DNA from: Nitrospirota bacterium
GTDB lineage: Bacteria; Nitrospirota; Thermodesulfovibrionia; Thermodesulfovibrionales; Dissulfurispiraceae
DNA length: 48,593 nucleotides
Direction: 5' to 3'
Assembly: GCA_015233365.1 (NCBI GenBank)
Contig: JADFXU010000016.1
Coordinates: forward strand, 1 to 48,593
Of the stretch, positions 15,944 to 23,879 are shown piece by piece. The notes under the pieces are model-generated. The model saw only the letters and a list, made by a program, of their open reading frames with translations. It was not told where the DNA came from and did no database searches. Both the position numbers and the translations under genes were made by a program. Every line of letters begins with the position of its first letter. Position 1 is the first letter of the stretch.

Positions 15944-16336
15944 ATGAACGGAGACGAAAAGACAGGCAAAAAAATCCGCAATCGTCGTGTGCATATGGCC
16001 AATGAACGGACATTCCTGGCCTGGATACGGACGAGCATAGGGATAATGGCGTTCGGATTTGTTGTGGAAAAGTTTGCGCTTTTTGTAAGGCAGTTATATT
16101 TGGTCCTGGGAAAGGGAGTTGCTCCTTCTTCTCCGGGGTATTCTTCAGTATTCGGGGCGGTGCTTGTCGGGTTCGGTGCATTGATGGGGGTCCTCGCATT
16201 CGCCAGGTTCAGGAAAATTGAAAAGCAGATTGATGACGATACGTACCAGCCTTCTTTGCTGCTCGACATTATGGCTACACTCTCTATCCTTGCCATCGCG
16301 GTTTTCCTTATAATTTATCTTATACATAGTATGTAG
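15944..16336 (+). CDS. DUF202 (YidH-like) membrane protein
   Basis: 130 residues with three hydrophobic helices. The N-terminus ANERTFLAWIRTSIGIMAFGF is the diagnostic start of the DUF202/YidH family, and FARFRKIEKQI follows the second helix. The ATG at 15944 follows CCCGGAG; a GTG at 15941 is also possible. The function of the family is unknown. It begins 9 nt after the GT39 gene, so it is probably co-transcribed. Confidence 0.9.
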   Translation: MNGDEKTGKKIRNRRVHMANERTFLAWIRTSIGIMAFGFVVEKFALFVRQLYLVLGKGVAPSSPGYSSVFGAVLVGFGALMGVLAFARFRKIEKQIDDDTYQPSLLLDIMATLSILAIAVFLIIYLIHSM

Positions 16337-16404
16337 ATGATGTTGACGGCTTTTTGACGAGTGCGTGATAATAAAGATAATGCCCAAATTAAGGAGGTGC
16401 TTTT

Positions 16405-16866
16405 ATGGTCAGGAGATGTCTTTTATATGTCTTTTCCTTTTGTCTGCTGTTGACAGCTGTGCCGGCAATGGCGGGGATAAAGTGGCTGACGCTCGACGAA
16501 GGCAGAACCAGGGCTGTCACTGAGAATAAACCGATGATCGTTGATTTCTTCTATGGGAAAGGATGTGCCCGCTGCGAGAATCTGGAGAAAAAAGTGTACG
16601 GAAATCCTGACCTTGCGAAGAGGATTTCGGACGATTTTATCCCTGTCCGGGTGGACCTTACGAAGAAACTTACTGAGGATGAAACCGATCTCGGCAATCA
16701 GTATAAATTCAGAAACGACTGTCTTTTGATATTTCTTGATCATAAAGGCAATATAATCAAAGGTCCTGGTGAAAAGAATCTCTGTTTTGCCCGGGAAGTA
16801 GAGCCGGAACAGTTTAATCAGTATCTCGACATGATAGAGGAGGGATACAAGTCACATAAGCATTAG
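16405..16866 (+). CDS. Secreted thioredoxin-like protein
   Basis: 153 residues. A signal peptide (1-23, ending AMAG) precedes a thioredoxin fold: the active-site helix starts FFYGKGCARCENLEKKV, giving Cys-Ala-Arg-Cys. The cis-Pro region is not canonical (FRNDCLLIFLD), with an extra cysteine where proline is usual, and another Cys lies in NLCFARE. The style resembles thioredoxin_7/DUF255-like periplasmic reductases. It has a strong AAGGAGG at 16391-16397. A role in disulfide reduction or cytochrome maturation is possible but not shown. Confidence 0.82.
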   Translation: MVRRCLLYVFSFCLLLTAVPAMAGIKWLTLDEGRTRAVTENKPMIVDFFYGKGCARCENLEKKVYGNPDLAKRISDDFIPVRVDLTKKLTEDETDLGNQYKFRNDCLLIFLDHKGNIIKGPGEKNLCFAREVEPEQFNQYLDMIEEGYKSHKH

Positions 16867-16924
16867 CGATTACCTTGGCTCTGGCATGCAACTTGCTACT
16901 ATTAGCAGCAAGGGGGTGTCAGAT

Positions 16925-17119
16925 ATGAACCGGCATATATTGAGAGAGATTGTTGGGATACTGAAGGGATCGCCGTTTTACGGAACTCTTTCATCCGATG
17001 AAAAGCGCACAATAATAAGAGGACTGGCTGAGAGTTACGAGTTTTTCAACGGTGGCGTCGGCCCTGAGATCGACAGATATGAGTCGGGATGGACCGAGGT
17101 AATGCTGCCGGAGGAATAA
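16925..17119 (+). CDS. Small hypothetical protein
   Basis: 64 residues starting at the ATG at 16925 after AAGGGGG (16909-16915). The sequence is helix-rich at the N-terminus (LREIVGILKGSPFYGTLSSDEKRTIIRGLAESY) and ends acidic (WTEVMLPEE). There is no signal peptide, membrane segment or known motif. The good RBS and natural amino acid composition support it being real; I do not recognise a family. Confidence 0.55.
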   Translation: MNRHILREIVGILKGSPFYGTLSSDEKRTIIRGLAESYEFFNGGVGPEIDRYESGWTEVMLPEE

Positions 17120-17478
17120 ACTGGAGCACTTAGCGTTCCTTGCGTTCCTTTCGGTATATATATCCATAACTCTTCGGAAGTGAACGGGAGAGTTTGCGTG
17201 CTCGAAAATTAAGTTAATATAGCCGTTCGTCCGGAACTTGTTAAGGACGGTCCTGCAATAGAACTCAGAGTTTTCCCGCATCCACTATGTGCAGGAAAAC
17301 TTTTCCCAGTTAACTGATCAATCAATTAACAAACTTCCCACTGCCGGAACTCATGTGATCCGGTGCAAAAACAAACTGAGACACTACCATAAGTTGACTG
17401 ATTGTCTCTTGCAAATTACATTTCGCGGGTATAATGTAATAAGGTTGTATGCCATGGTACAAAGGAGAGGAGGCGGAT
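17120..17478. other. Non-coding gap with a repeat fragment
   Basis: About 360 bp without a gene. It contains an 8-bp inverted repeat (AGTTTTCC at 17269-17276, GGAAAACT at 17294-17301) and the truncated copy of the 167-bp repeat family at 17334-17387. Nothing else recognisable was found. Confidence 0.6.
17334..17387. repeat. Truncated copy of the 167-bp MITE-like family
   Basis: The 54 bp from CTTCCCACTGCCGGAACTCA to ACACTAC match the right-hand end of the copies at 19831-19997 and 23448-23614 with a few differences (for example CCGGTGC for CCAGAGC). The left two thirds are missing. Confidence 0.8.
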
Positions 17479-17973
17479 ATGTGGAAAAGTTGCGCAGGCG
17501 CAATAAACGTGATAGTCTTCAGCGGTCTCCTGATTATGGGGTTGGTTTTATCAGCGCATGCTGAGCAGGGCCAGGGTCGTAAGCTTGTATTCACAAAACA
17601 CTTCAATGAAAGCCTGTTTGACATTACTGAAAAGGCGGAATTCAGTGTGGAAATTTTATTGGATGAAAAGGAATACAAGATCGGCAGGGACCTTATCGGC
17701 ATCGTAATTCATAACTCCCGTAATCAGGATGTGGAGAATGCCTCTATTACGGTTGATTACCGAAATACGGACACCGGTGAATCCGTGGCGCCGGGTGCGA
17801 TGGTGAAAGAAAAGGGCAGGGGACTCTATACTGTGTCGAATCTTGATCTTAACAAGGCAGGACGGCGGAAGCTGACCATAACTGTAAGGAAGAACGGCCT
17901 CGATGACAGTGTGCAATTTCTTTTCCCGGATGTATTAAAAAAGAAATGGCCCGCCGGGAAGTATAATCCTTAA
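17479..17973 (+). CDS. Secreted protein, YtkA/FixH-like fold possible
   Basis: 164 residues from the ATG at 17479, preceded by GGAGAGGAGG. The signal peptide (about 1-29, ending SAHA) leads into a mature beta-sandwich-like domain: EFSVEILLDEKEYKIGRDLIGIVI, ASITVDYRNTDTG, GLYTVSNLDLNKAGRRKLTITV. This pattern of an Ig-like strand order with a GxY...AGxxxLxxxV motif resembles YtkA/FixH-type periplasmic domains. No metal-binding motif is evident. It ends 38 nt before PEP carboxykinase. The exact family is uncertain. Confidence 0.6.
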   Translation: MWKSCAGAINVIVFSGLLIMGLVLSAHAEQGQGRKLVFTKHFNESLFDITEKAEFSVEILLDEKEYKIGRDLIGIVIHNSRNQDVENASITVDYRNTDTGESVAPGAMVKEKGRGLYTVSNLDLNKAGRRKLTITVRKNGLDDSVQFLFPDVLKKKWPAGKYNP

Positions 17974-18011
17974 GCTCGACATCGAATCCGCCATCGGCAA
18001 GGAGAACTCAT

Positions 18012-19604
18012 ATGAAACTTAATGACATCACCAGAGGTACAGGGCTCGAAGAACACGGGATCACCAATGTAAATCTGATCTTGTGGACCCCTCCTGCCCC
18101 GGTACTGTACGAGCAGATCGTGAGACGGGGCGAAGGCCTTATCACCCATTTGGGAGCGGTCGATGTAAAAACGGGCCATTATACAGGGCGGGCTGCCAAC
18201 GAGAAATTCATCGTCGATGAACCGTCGTGTCATGACCATATCAACTGGGGCAAAGTAAACCAGCCCCTGGACCCGGTCAAATTCGACCGTCTTTATAACA
18301 GACTGCTGGCCTACTTGCATGGCAAGGACCTGTTCGTTCAGGACTGCTTTGCCGGGGCAAGTCCGGATCACCGCCTCCCTGTGCGCGTGATAACCGAAAA
18401 TGCCTGGCACTCTCTCTTTGCAAGGAACATGTTAATCCGGGCGACTGAGGAGGAACTGGTCGAACACAAACCGGCCTTTACGGTCATCGACATGCCCAGT
18501 TTTCATGCCATCCCTTCTGTTGACGGCACTAACTCTGAAACCTTCATAATCGTGAATTTTGCCCGGCGATCAATCATTATAGGCGGTACGGGTTATGCCG
18601 GCGAGATCAAGAAGTCAATTTTTACCATCCTAAACTATTTATTGCCTCATGACAAACATATCCTTTCCATGCATTGCTCGGCCAGTGCCGGTAAAATGGG
18701 GGATGTGGCCATCTTCTTCGGTCTCTCCGGTACGGGCAAGACCACGCTCTCCGCTGATCCGAAACGGGCACTGATCGGTGACGACGAGCACGGCTGGGAC
18801 GACAGAGGGATCTTCAACTTTGAAGGCGGCTGTTACGCGAAGGTCATTAAACTTTCCAGGGAATCGGAACCCGAAATCTATCGGGCCACAAGACGTTTCG
18901 GCACCATACTTGAAAACGTGGCCATCAATACGGTGACTCGCAGGATCGATCTGGATGATGGTTCCTTTACTGAAAACACGCGCGCGTCCTACCCGATCAC
19001 TCATATACACAATATCGTCCGGTCAGGCATGGGGAGGCATCCTTCCAACATCATAATGCTGACCTGTGATGCTTTCGGAGTATTGCCGCCTATTGCCAAA
19101 CTGAGCCCGGTCCAGGCCATGTACCATTTCCTGTCCGGCTATACCGCCAAGGTGGCTGGTACAGAGGCAGGCGTTACCGAGCCCCAGGCGACCTTTTCCG
19201 CATGTTTTGGGGCACCCTTTATGGCGCTCCATCCTTCAGTCTATGCCGAACTCCTTAACGAAAAAATCTCCGAACACAATGTTGACTGCTGGCTGGTAAA
19301 TACCGGCTGGAGCGGCGGCGGCTACGGTGTGGGAAGCAGGATGAAGATCGCCTATTCACGGGCACTCGTCAACGCAGCTATCGACGGCATCCTTTCTAAG
19401 GGAGAATTCGAGAAGGATCCTTTCTTCGGTCTCATGGTCCCTAAGGCCTGTCCCGGCGTGCCGGCGGAGGTGCTCAAGCCGCGCAATGTCTGGTCTGACA
19501 AGGCGGCCTACGATGAAACCGCCAAAAATCTGGTAGAACAGTTCCGCAATAATTTCAGCCAATACCAGGGATATGTTCCGGAAAAAGTGGCGGGCGTGCT
19601 CTGA
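18012..19604 (+). CDS. pckA: Phosphoenolpyruvate carboxykinase (ATP)
   Basis: A 530-residue ATP-type PEP carboxykinase. Kinase-1a P-loop: GLSGTGKTTLSADPKR; kinase-2/metal site: GDDEHGWDDRGIFNFEGGCYAK. Downstream are the arginine-rich region (VRSGMGRHPSNIIMLT) and the conserved GYTAKVAGTEAG and NTGWSGGGYGVGSRM segments. It interconverts oxaloacetate + ATP with PEP + CO2 + ADP, feeding gluconeogenesis from C4 acids. Together with enolase and the phosphohexomutase further along, it indicates sugar synthesis from non-sugar carbon. The start is at 18012 after AAGGAGA. Confidence 0.97.
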   Translation: MKLNDITRGTGLEEHGITNVNLILWTPPAPVLYEQIVRRGEGLITHLGAVDVKTGHYTGRAANEKFIVDEPSCHDHINWGKVNQPLDPVKFDRLYNRLLAYLHGKDLFVQDCFAGASPDHRLPVRVITENAWHSLFARNMLIRATEEELVEHKPAFTVIDMPSFHAIPSVDGTNSETFIIVNFARRSIIIGGTGYAGEIKKSIFTILNYLLPHDKHILSMHCSASAGKMGDVAIFFGLSGTGKTTLSADPKRALIGDDEHGWDDRGIFNFEGGCYAKVIKLSRESEPEIYRATRRFGTILENVAINTVTRRIDLDDGSFTENTRASYPITHIHNIVRSGMGRHPSNIIMLTCDAFGVLPPIAKLSPVQAMYHFLSGYTAKVAGTEAGVTEPQATFSACFGAPFMALHPSVYAELLNEKISEHNVDCWLVNTGWSGGGYGVGSRMKIAYSRALVNAAIDGILSKGEFEKDPFFGLMVPKACPGVPAEVLKPRNVWSDKAAYDETAKNLVEQFRNNFSQYQGYVPEKVAGVL

Positions 19605-19678
19605 CCTTTTTTGCAGTTGGAATAGATAAAGTAAGGGTAGACGTAACAGTAGTTTATCGTTCATAATATCAAGTTATT

Positions 19679-19769
19679 GGAGAGGTGCCGGAGCGGTTGA
19701 ACGGGGCGGTCTCGAAAACCGTTGTGGGATTATATCTCACCCAGGGTTCGAATCCCTGCCTCTCCGCCA
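19679..19769 (+). tRNA. tRNA-Ser(CGA)
   Basis: A 91-nt class II tRNA. Acceptor stem GGAGAGG (19679-19685) pairs with CCTCTCC (19759-19765), followed by discriminator G and encoded CCA (19767-19769). The anticodon stem GCGGT/ACCGT encloses the loop CTCGAAA, giving anticodon CGA (codon UCG). The long variable arm (GTGGGATTATATCTCAC) is characteristic of serine tRNA, and GGTTCGAATCC forms the T arm. A weak promoter-like pair, TAGACG (19638-19643) and CATAAT (19662-19667), lies just upstream. Confidence 0.96.
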
Positions 19770-19830
19770 GTTTTGTGATTCCTTCAATGTGTTGAAATCG
19801 TGTCTGTGTCCATCATGGCGCGTCGCTTTC

Positions 19831-19997
19831 GGTAGTGTCTCAATTTGTTTTTACTCTGTATCAATTAGCCTTGGATTCCAGCTACTGGTATATACTGAAT
19901 ATTGCCTATGCCTCCATTTCTCGAAGTGTGGGCGGCTTCCGCCTTCCCACTACGGGAACTCAGGTGATCCAGAGCAAAAACAAACTGAGTCACTACT
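19831..19997. repeat. 167-bp MITE-like element, copy A
   Basis: Ends read GGTAGTGTCTCAATTTG and CAAACTGAGTCACTACT, imperfect terminal inverted repeats of about 31 bp. The interior (TGGATTCCAGCTACTGG ... TCGAAGTGTGGGCGGC) is nearly identical to copy B. Flanks TCGCTTTC (19823-19830) and TTGCTTTC (19998-20005) match at 7 of 8 bases, consistent with an 8-bp target-site duplication. It lies between tRNA-Ser and the VWA gene. Short open frames across it are by-products of the repeat. Confidence 0.85.
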
Positions 19998-20082
19998 TTG
20001 CTTTCCGGCAGCTTTTAATTACCCCTTTCGTATGTTATATTAGTACAGAAAAACAACGACAAAAGTGTATAATGGGGTGGAT

Positions 20083-21603
20083 ATGAGAAAGTTCGGGGCA
20101 GTGTTCGCTGTTTTGTTTCTGATGTGTTCTTTATCCACATCGCTTGCCGATAGCGCGCCTGCCGAGAAAAAAGGCGCGCAGCCGGCTGCCCCTGCCGCGG
20201 AACGTCAGCCCGAAAGTAAAGGTGCGGATATCATGCTGCTCATAGACAGTTCCGGAAGCATGAGGAAGACCGATCCGCACGACAGCAGGAAAACCGCTGC
20301 AAAGCTTTTTATATCTCTCCTGGGCAGTGACGACAATGTAGGTGTTCTTAGTTTCGGCGATACTGCAAAGTTGCTGCTCCCGCTTACGCAAAACACCGGA
20401 AAAAACCGTGACAAGCTTATGTCTGCTGTAAACAAGATATCATCAAGGGAGTTTTCCACGGATATTTATGCAGGGGTAAAAACAGGGTTCGATGAACTCA
20501 AGGCCTCGGGACGCAAGAAAAAAGTTCTGCTCCTTTTGTCGGACGGAAAGCTTACACTCGGATCAAAGGAGAAAGAGGCGATTGCAAATCAGAACCTTTC
20601 GAGGCTGCTTCCGGAGTTGGCCAAGTCCGGTATTTCGCTTTCCACTATAGCTTTTTCCGATCTGGCTGATGTCCAGTTCCTTCAAGACCTGGCGAAGGCG
20701 GGAGGGGGCTTCTTCAAGCTGGCCCTTACCGAACAGGACATTCATACTATTTTTGCAACGATGTTCGAGAAGATCAAAACTCCCGACACGGTCCCGTTTG
20801 ACGGCGACTCATTCAGCATTGATAAAGACATAAAGGAGGCAACCGTTTTTGTTGCCAAGAAGGCGGGTACTAGGACGGTACTTCAGGAGCCGTCGGGGAC
20901 TAAAAACACGCCGGAAAAGTTCGGGAAGAACATCAAGTGGTATGGGACAAAGCTTTTCGATCTGATAACAATCAATGAGCCTGCGACGGGAAGGTGGAAA
21001 GTAAACCTGAGTACAAAAGAAGGCAACAGGGTTTTCATAATAACCAATCTTAGCCTCAGGAGTTCTTTCAACAGTAATTTTGTGAATAGAAATGAAAAAG
21101 TGAAGGCCGATGTGTGGCTTGAGAAAGACGGTGGCGTGCTTAAAGAAAAGGATGTCCTCGATCAGGTGTCACTGTCCGCGGATCTGACGGGGCCGGATGG
21201 CAAGCCGTCTAAAATCGCTCTGCAGCCCGCACGTGGAACAAGCGGGGACAAAACAGCGGATGGAGGAGTTTTTACCGCTGAATTCGTTGTGCCGAAAACA
21301 GGTGATTATGCCCTTGCTCTTATGGCGGACGGCAAAACATTCAAGCGCACCAGGACGATCCAGTTTAAAGTGGTGGAGCCTGCGCCCGCCCCGCCGCAGC
21401 AGGCCGTGCAGAAGAGTCCGCCGGTTGCCGTAGCAAAGAAAATTCCGGCCCCTGAGAACATGTGGGGACGCGGGATAATAAAGTTCGCCATTCTTAACGG
21501 ATTTGTTCTGCTTGGTGCAGGCGTTTTCTACCTGGTCAGGAAAGTTAAGGAGGGAAAGAATAAAACGATAACAAAGAAAAAGGGAGGGACCCCTGAAGCA
21601 TAA
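20083..21603 (+). CDS. von Willebrand factor A domain membrane protein
   Basis: 506 residues from the ATG at 20083 (GGGGTGG upstream). A signal peptide (1-22), an Ala/Pro-rich linker, then a VWA domain (about 48-230) with an intact MIDAS: DSSGS (Asp-x-Ser-x-Ser), Thr in the STDIYAG loop, and SDG. A beta-rich middle region (about 245-440) follows, with TGRWKVNLS and TGDYALALMADG, typical of extracytoplasmic Ig-like domains. A Pro-rich stretch and a C-terminal transmembrane helix (about 470-490) with a basic Lys-rich tail complete it. It is likely a surface or periplasmic Mg-dependent ligand-binding protein anchored in the inner membrane. It is paired with a coiled-coil membrane protein 24 nt downstream; the ligand is unknown. 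Confidence 0.88.
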   Translation: MRKFGAVFAVLFLMCSLSTSLADSAPAEKKGAQPAAPAAERQPESKGADIMLLIDSSGSMRKTDPHDSRKTAAKLFISLLGSDDNVGVLSFGDTAKLLLPLTQNTGKNRDKLMSAVNKISSREFSTDIYAGVKTGFDELKASGRKKKVLLLLSDGKLTLGSKEKEAIANQNLSRLLPELAKSGISLSTIAFSDLADVQFLQDLAKAGGGFFKLALTEQDIHTIFATMFEKIKTPDTVPFDGDSFSIDKDIKEATVFVAKKAGTRTVLQEPSGTKNTPEKFGKNIKWYGTKLFDLITINEPATGRWKVNLSTKEGNRVFIITNLSLRSSFNSNFVNRNEKVKADVWLEKDGGVLKEKDVLDQVSLSADLTGPDGKPSKIALQPARGTSGDKTADGGVFTAEFVVPKTGDYALALMADGKTFKRTRTIQFKVVEPAPAPPQQAVQKSPPVAVAKKIPAPENMWGRGIIKFAILNGFVLLGAGVFYLVRKVKEGKNKTITKKKGGTPEA

Positions 21604-21627
21604 TTATTGCGGAGGGGAGCAATTGAA

Positions 21628-22476
21628 ATGAAGATAGATCCTTTTTACGTTTTATTGCTGGCAGAGCTGAGTCTGACTTTTTTTGTGCTATTTCTCTTTT
21701 TCTTTTTCAGGAACAGTAAACATAAAAAACTGTACCGGAAAACGCTTCGGACGTTAAACGACCTTCAGAGCAAAGAAGGAGCTCAGGTACCTGAGAGTGC
21801 TCCTTCGGAAGAGGCGACCCCGCCTGCCCGTCCGCCCGAAAGTCAATTCGAACAGCCGCTCGCGGATTCTGTCCTTACGGAATCTTTTGAAGAAGGAGAG
21901 GAATCGCCGATTAAGCTGATACGTCTGCAGAGGATGGTAAATTTTCAGAAAAAGGCCATACTGGAACTGATGTGCTACAAAGATATCTTTGAGACTGCCA
22001 GGGGCCGTTTGGATATTTTGCGTGAGAGCAACTATGAGCTGCAGGAAAAAGTGAGGGGACTTTTTGAAGGCGGCCTGGACGGTGTGGGGACTGGACAGGC
22101 AATGACTGCTATGGAGAATAACAACCATGAACTTGAAAAGTTCATTGCTATTCTTGACAGGGAGAACACGGCGCTCTCCGGAAAGTTCCGTATATGGGAA
22201 GAAAGGTTCGAACGAATTGCCGTTGATGCTATAGAGGAACCCGTTGCCGGGGTTGGAAACGACGCTAAATACGAAGAGATGCGGCAGGGAAAGGAAGAAC
22301 TGCTCGCAAAGGTCAGGGAAGTCGAAGAAACACTCGCGGAAAAAGACAAGAATCTCGAAGCAATGCAGCTTCAGTACGAAGACCTGGAAAAAGAATATAT
22401 GATTCTCTACCGGCAACAGCAGCAACAGGAACAGCAGCAACAGGAACAGCAGCAACAGCAACAGCCTGAAATTTAG
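21628..22476 (+). CDS. Membrane-anchored coiled-coil protein with Gln-rich tail
   Basis: 282 residues from the ATG at 21628 (GGAGGGG at 21611-21617). One transmembrane helix (about 8-26, Phe-rich) is followed by a Pro/Glu-rich linker (40-80) and long heptad-like helices (about 95-265, rich in Glu, Lys, Leu). The C-terminus is a low-complexity tail made of Gln with spaced Glu (QQQQQEQQQQEQQQ), encoded by CAG/CAA repeats. No known family is recognised. The close spacing to the VWA gene suggests a joint envelope function. Confidence 0.72.
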   Translation: MKIDPFYVLLLAELSLTFFVLFLFFFFRNSKHKKLYRKTLRTLNDLQSKEGAQVPESAPSEEATPPARPPESQFEQPLADSVLTESFEEGEESPIKLIRLQRMVNFQKKAILELMCYKDIFETARGRLDILRESNYELQEKVRGLFEGGLDGVGTGQAMTAMENNNHELEKFIAILDRENTALSGKFRIWEERFERIAVDAIEEPVAGVGNDAKYEEMRQGKEELLAKVREVEETLAEKDKNLEAMQLQYEDLEKEYMILYRQQQQQEQQQQEQQQQQQPEI

Positions 22477-22489
22477 GATAGTGCGTTGT

Positions 22490-23395
22490 CTACAATGGGC
22501 TGAAGAATCTGTATCCTTTGATAAATTCCCGGAAAGCACGGATAACGGACGAAGATGTCTCTTTCTCAAGGGTTACAAGGTAAAATCTTCTCCGAAGTTT
22601 TTTGTCCGATACGTTCAGCATCCTGACTGAACCGTCCTTCAGTGCATTGAAGGCGGACCATTTGGAGACAAAGGATATACCGATCCCTGACTGTACCATC
22701 TGAATAATTAACTCAGTGTTGCCGAGGACCATCGAAACCTTTATGTTCTTTGTGTCGATTTTCAGGGCCTGCAGATAATCATCCAGAAATTCCCTGATGC
22801 CGGAGCCGGGTTCGGGCATTATGAAGGACTGAGATAAAAGGTCGCGCGGTGCAAGAATTTTTTCTTTTGCGAGCGGATTGTTGTCCGATGCGATTATCAC
22901 TATTTCATCTTTTGCGATCTCCTCTGAAAAAACTTTCGTGTCCTTTATGTTGCCCTCAACAATTCCCGTATCTATCTTGCCCTCGATGAGCTTGTCTATT
23001 ACCTGTTCCGTGTTTGAAACAGAAAGCTCTATTCGGACCTCGGGGTTGTTTCTGTAAAAAGCGTAAAAGACTTGCGGCAAAAGATATGTTGCTGCAGTTG
23101 TGCTTGCGCCGATGTATAACGGGCCCTTTACCTTTTGGGCAAAAGTATAAATATCGTTCTCCATTTTTTTATAATTATCGAGGATTTTTTTAGAGTGCCC
23201 GTAGAAAAGCCTTCCGGCAGGTGTCGGCAGTACAACCTTGCCACGCCGGTTAAGGAGCTTTACCCCGAGTTCATCTTCCAGGCTTTTTATAAGATGGCTC
23301 ATGGCCGACTGGGTCATGAACTTGGCCTCAGCCGCCCTCGAAAAGCTCCCTGTTTCGACAATGAGGCAAAATGCCTTTAACCTGTGATCTTCCAT
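22490..23395 (-). CDS. LysR-family transcriptional regulator (CysB/CysL-like)
   Basis: 301 residues. The N-terminal winged helix-turn-helix (residues 2-60) has the family pattern FCLIVETGSFSRAAEAKFMTQSAMSHLIKSLEDELGVKLLNR. The C-terminal effector domain (about 90-295) starts with GPLYIGASTTAATYLLP and contains GIVEGNI and SGIGISFVSKWSA. LysR proteins often control a divergent neighbour; here the divergent gene is the tungstate-type binding protein 484 bp away, with two mobile repeats in between. Genes regulated could include sulfur or oxyanion metabolism, but this is inference from family members. Confidence 0.92.
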   Translation of the reverse strand: MEDHRLKAFCLIVETGSFSRAAEAKFMTQSAMSHLIKSLEDELGVKLLNRRGKVVLPTPAGRLFYGHSKKILDNYKKMENDIYTFAQKVKGPLYIGASTTAATYLLPQVFYAFYRNNPEVRIELSVSNTEQVIDKLIEGKIDTGIVEGNIKDTKVFSEEIAKDEIVIIASDNNPLAKEKILAPRDLLSQSFIMPEPGSGIREFLDDYLQALKIDTKNIKVSMVLGNTELIIQMVQSGIGISFVSKWSAFNALKDGSVRMLNVSDKKLRRRFYLVTLEKETSSSVIRAFREFIKGYRFFSPL

Positions 23396-23447
23396 GAGCA
23401 GTATTGTAAGCGGTTGAAAAAAAAGGTGTCAACCAGCCTGACAATTT

Positions 23448-23614
23448 GGTAGCGTCTAAGTTTGTTTTTACTCTGTATCAATTAGCCTTGGATTCCAGCT
23501 ACTGGCATATACTGAATATTGCCTATGCCCCCATTTCTCGAAGTGTGGGCGGCTTCCGCCTTCCCACTACCAGAACTCATGTGATCCAGAGCAAAAACAA
23601 ACTGAGACACTACC
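23448..23614. repeat. 167-bp MITE-like element, copy B
   Basis: Nearly identical to copy A, beginning GGTAGCGTC and ending GACACTACC. It is flanked by perfect 8-bp direct repeats GACAATTT (23440-23447 and 23615-23622), clear evidence of insertion with target duplication. Its interior has no transposase. It sits in the LysR/binding-protein divergent region. Confidence 0.9.
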
Positions 23615-23659
23615 GACAATTTGCGGACACATTGGAGAGTTGACTTCTTTTAAAAGTTA

Positions 23660-23820
23660 GTGTTTCAATTTATAAATACGGTGTCGCACCGAGAGCGTCG
23701 AAGCGCTGCGCCAGCAAGGCGCAGGACTGAGGCGTACTGGCGAGTACGGCGAAGGAATGCAACGAAGCTGGAGCAGATGCATCGGCGCTCGAATGCAACC
23801 GTATTTATGAATTGAAACAC
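23660..23820. repeat. Palindromic element with 23-bp inverted ends
   Basis: Positions 23660-23682 and 23798-23820 are inverted repeats with one mismatch (GTGTTTCAATT...ATACGGT). Inside are small hairpins: CTGCGCC/GGCGCAG (23706-23724) and CGTACT/AGTACG (23733-23748). It occupies most of the gap just before the binding-protein gene. The gene's start codon is 59 bp past its end, so the element may have displaced the original promoter and leader. Confidence 0.78.
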
Positions 23821-23879
23821 TTAGATGTATCGTTAAAATTCAAACTGGATATTGCTGAAGGAAGAGAGGATAGGGCGAC

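Noticed and set aside
16925..17119. Possible anti-sigma or toxin-antitoxin component
   Set aside because: Only one short gene, no partner and no motif; left as hypothetical.
19789..20086. Open frames over repeat copy A, with a translated sequence similar to a frame in copy B (23446-23643)
   Set aside because: The similarity comes from the 167-bp non-coding element itself; no RBS and no family resemblance.
21754..22569. 271-codon antisense frame across the coiled-coil gene
   Set aside because: Leu/Phe runs are the complement of the Gln/Lys/Glu-rich coding strand; not protein-like.
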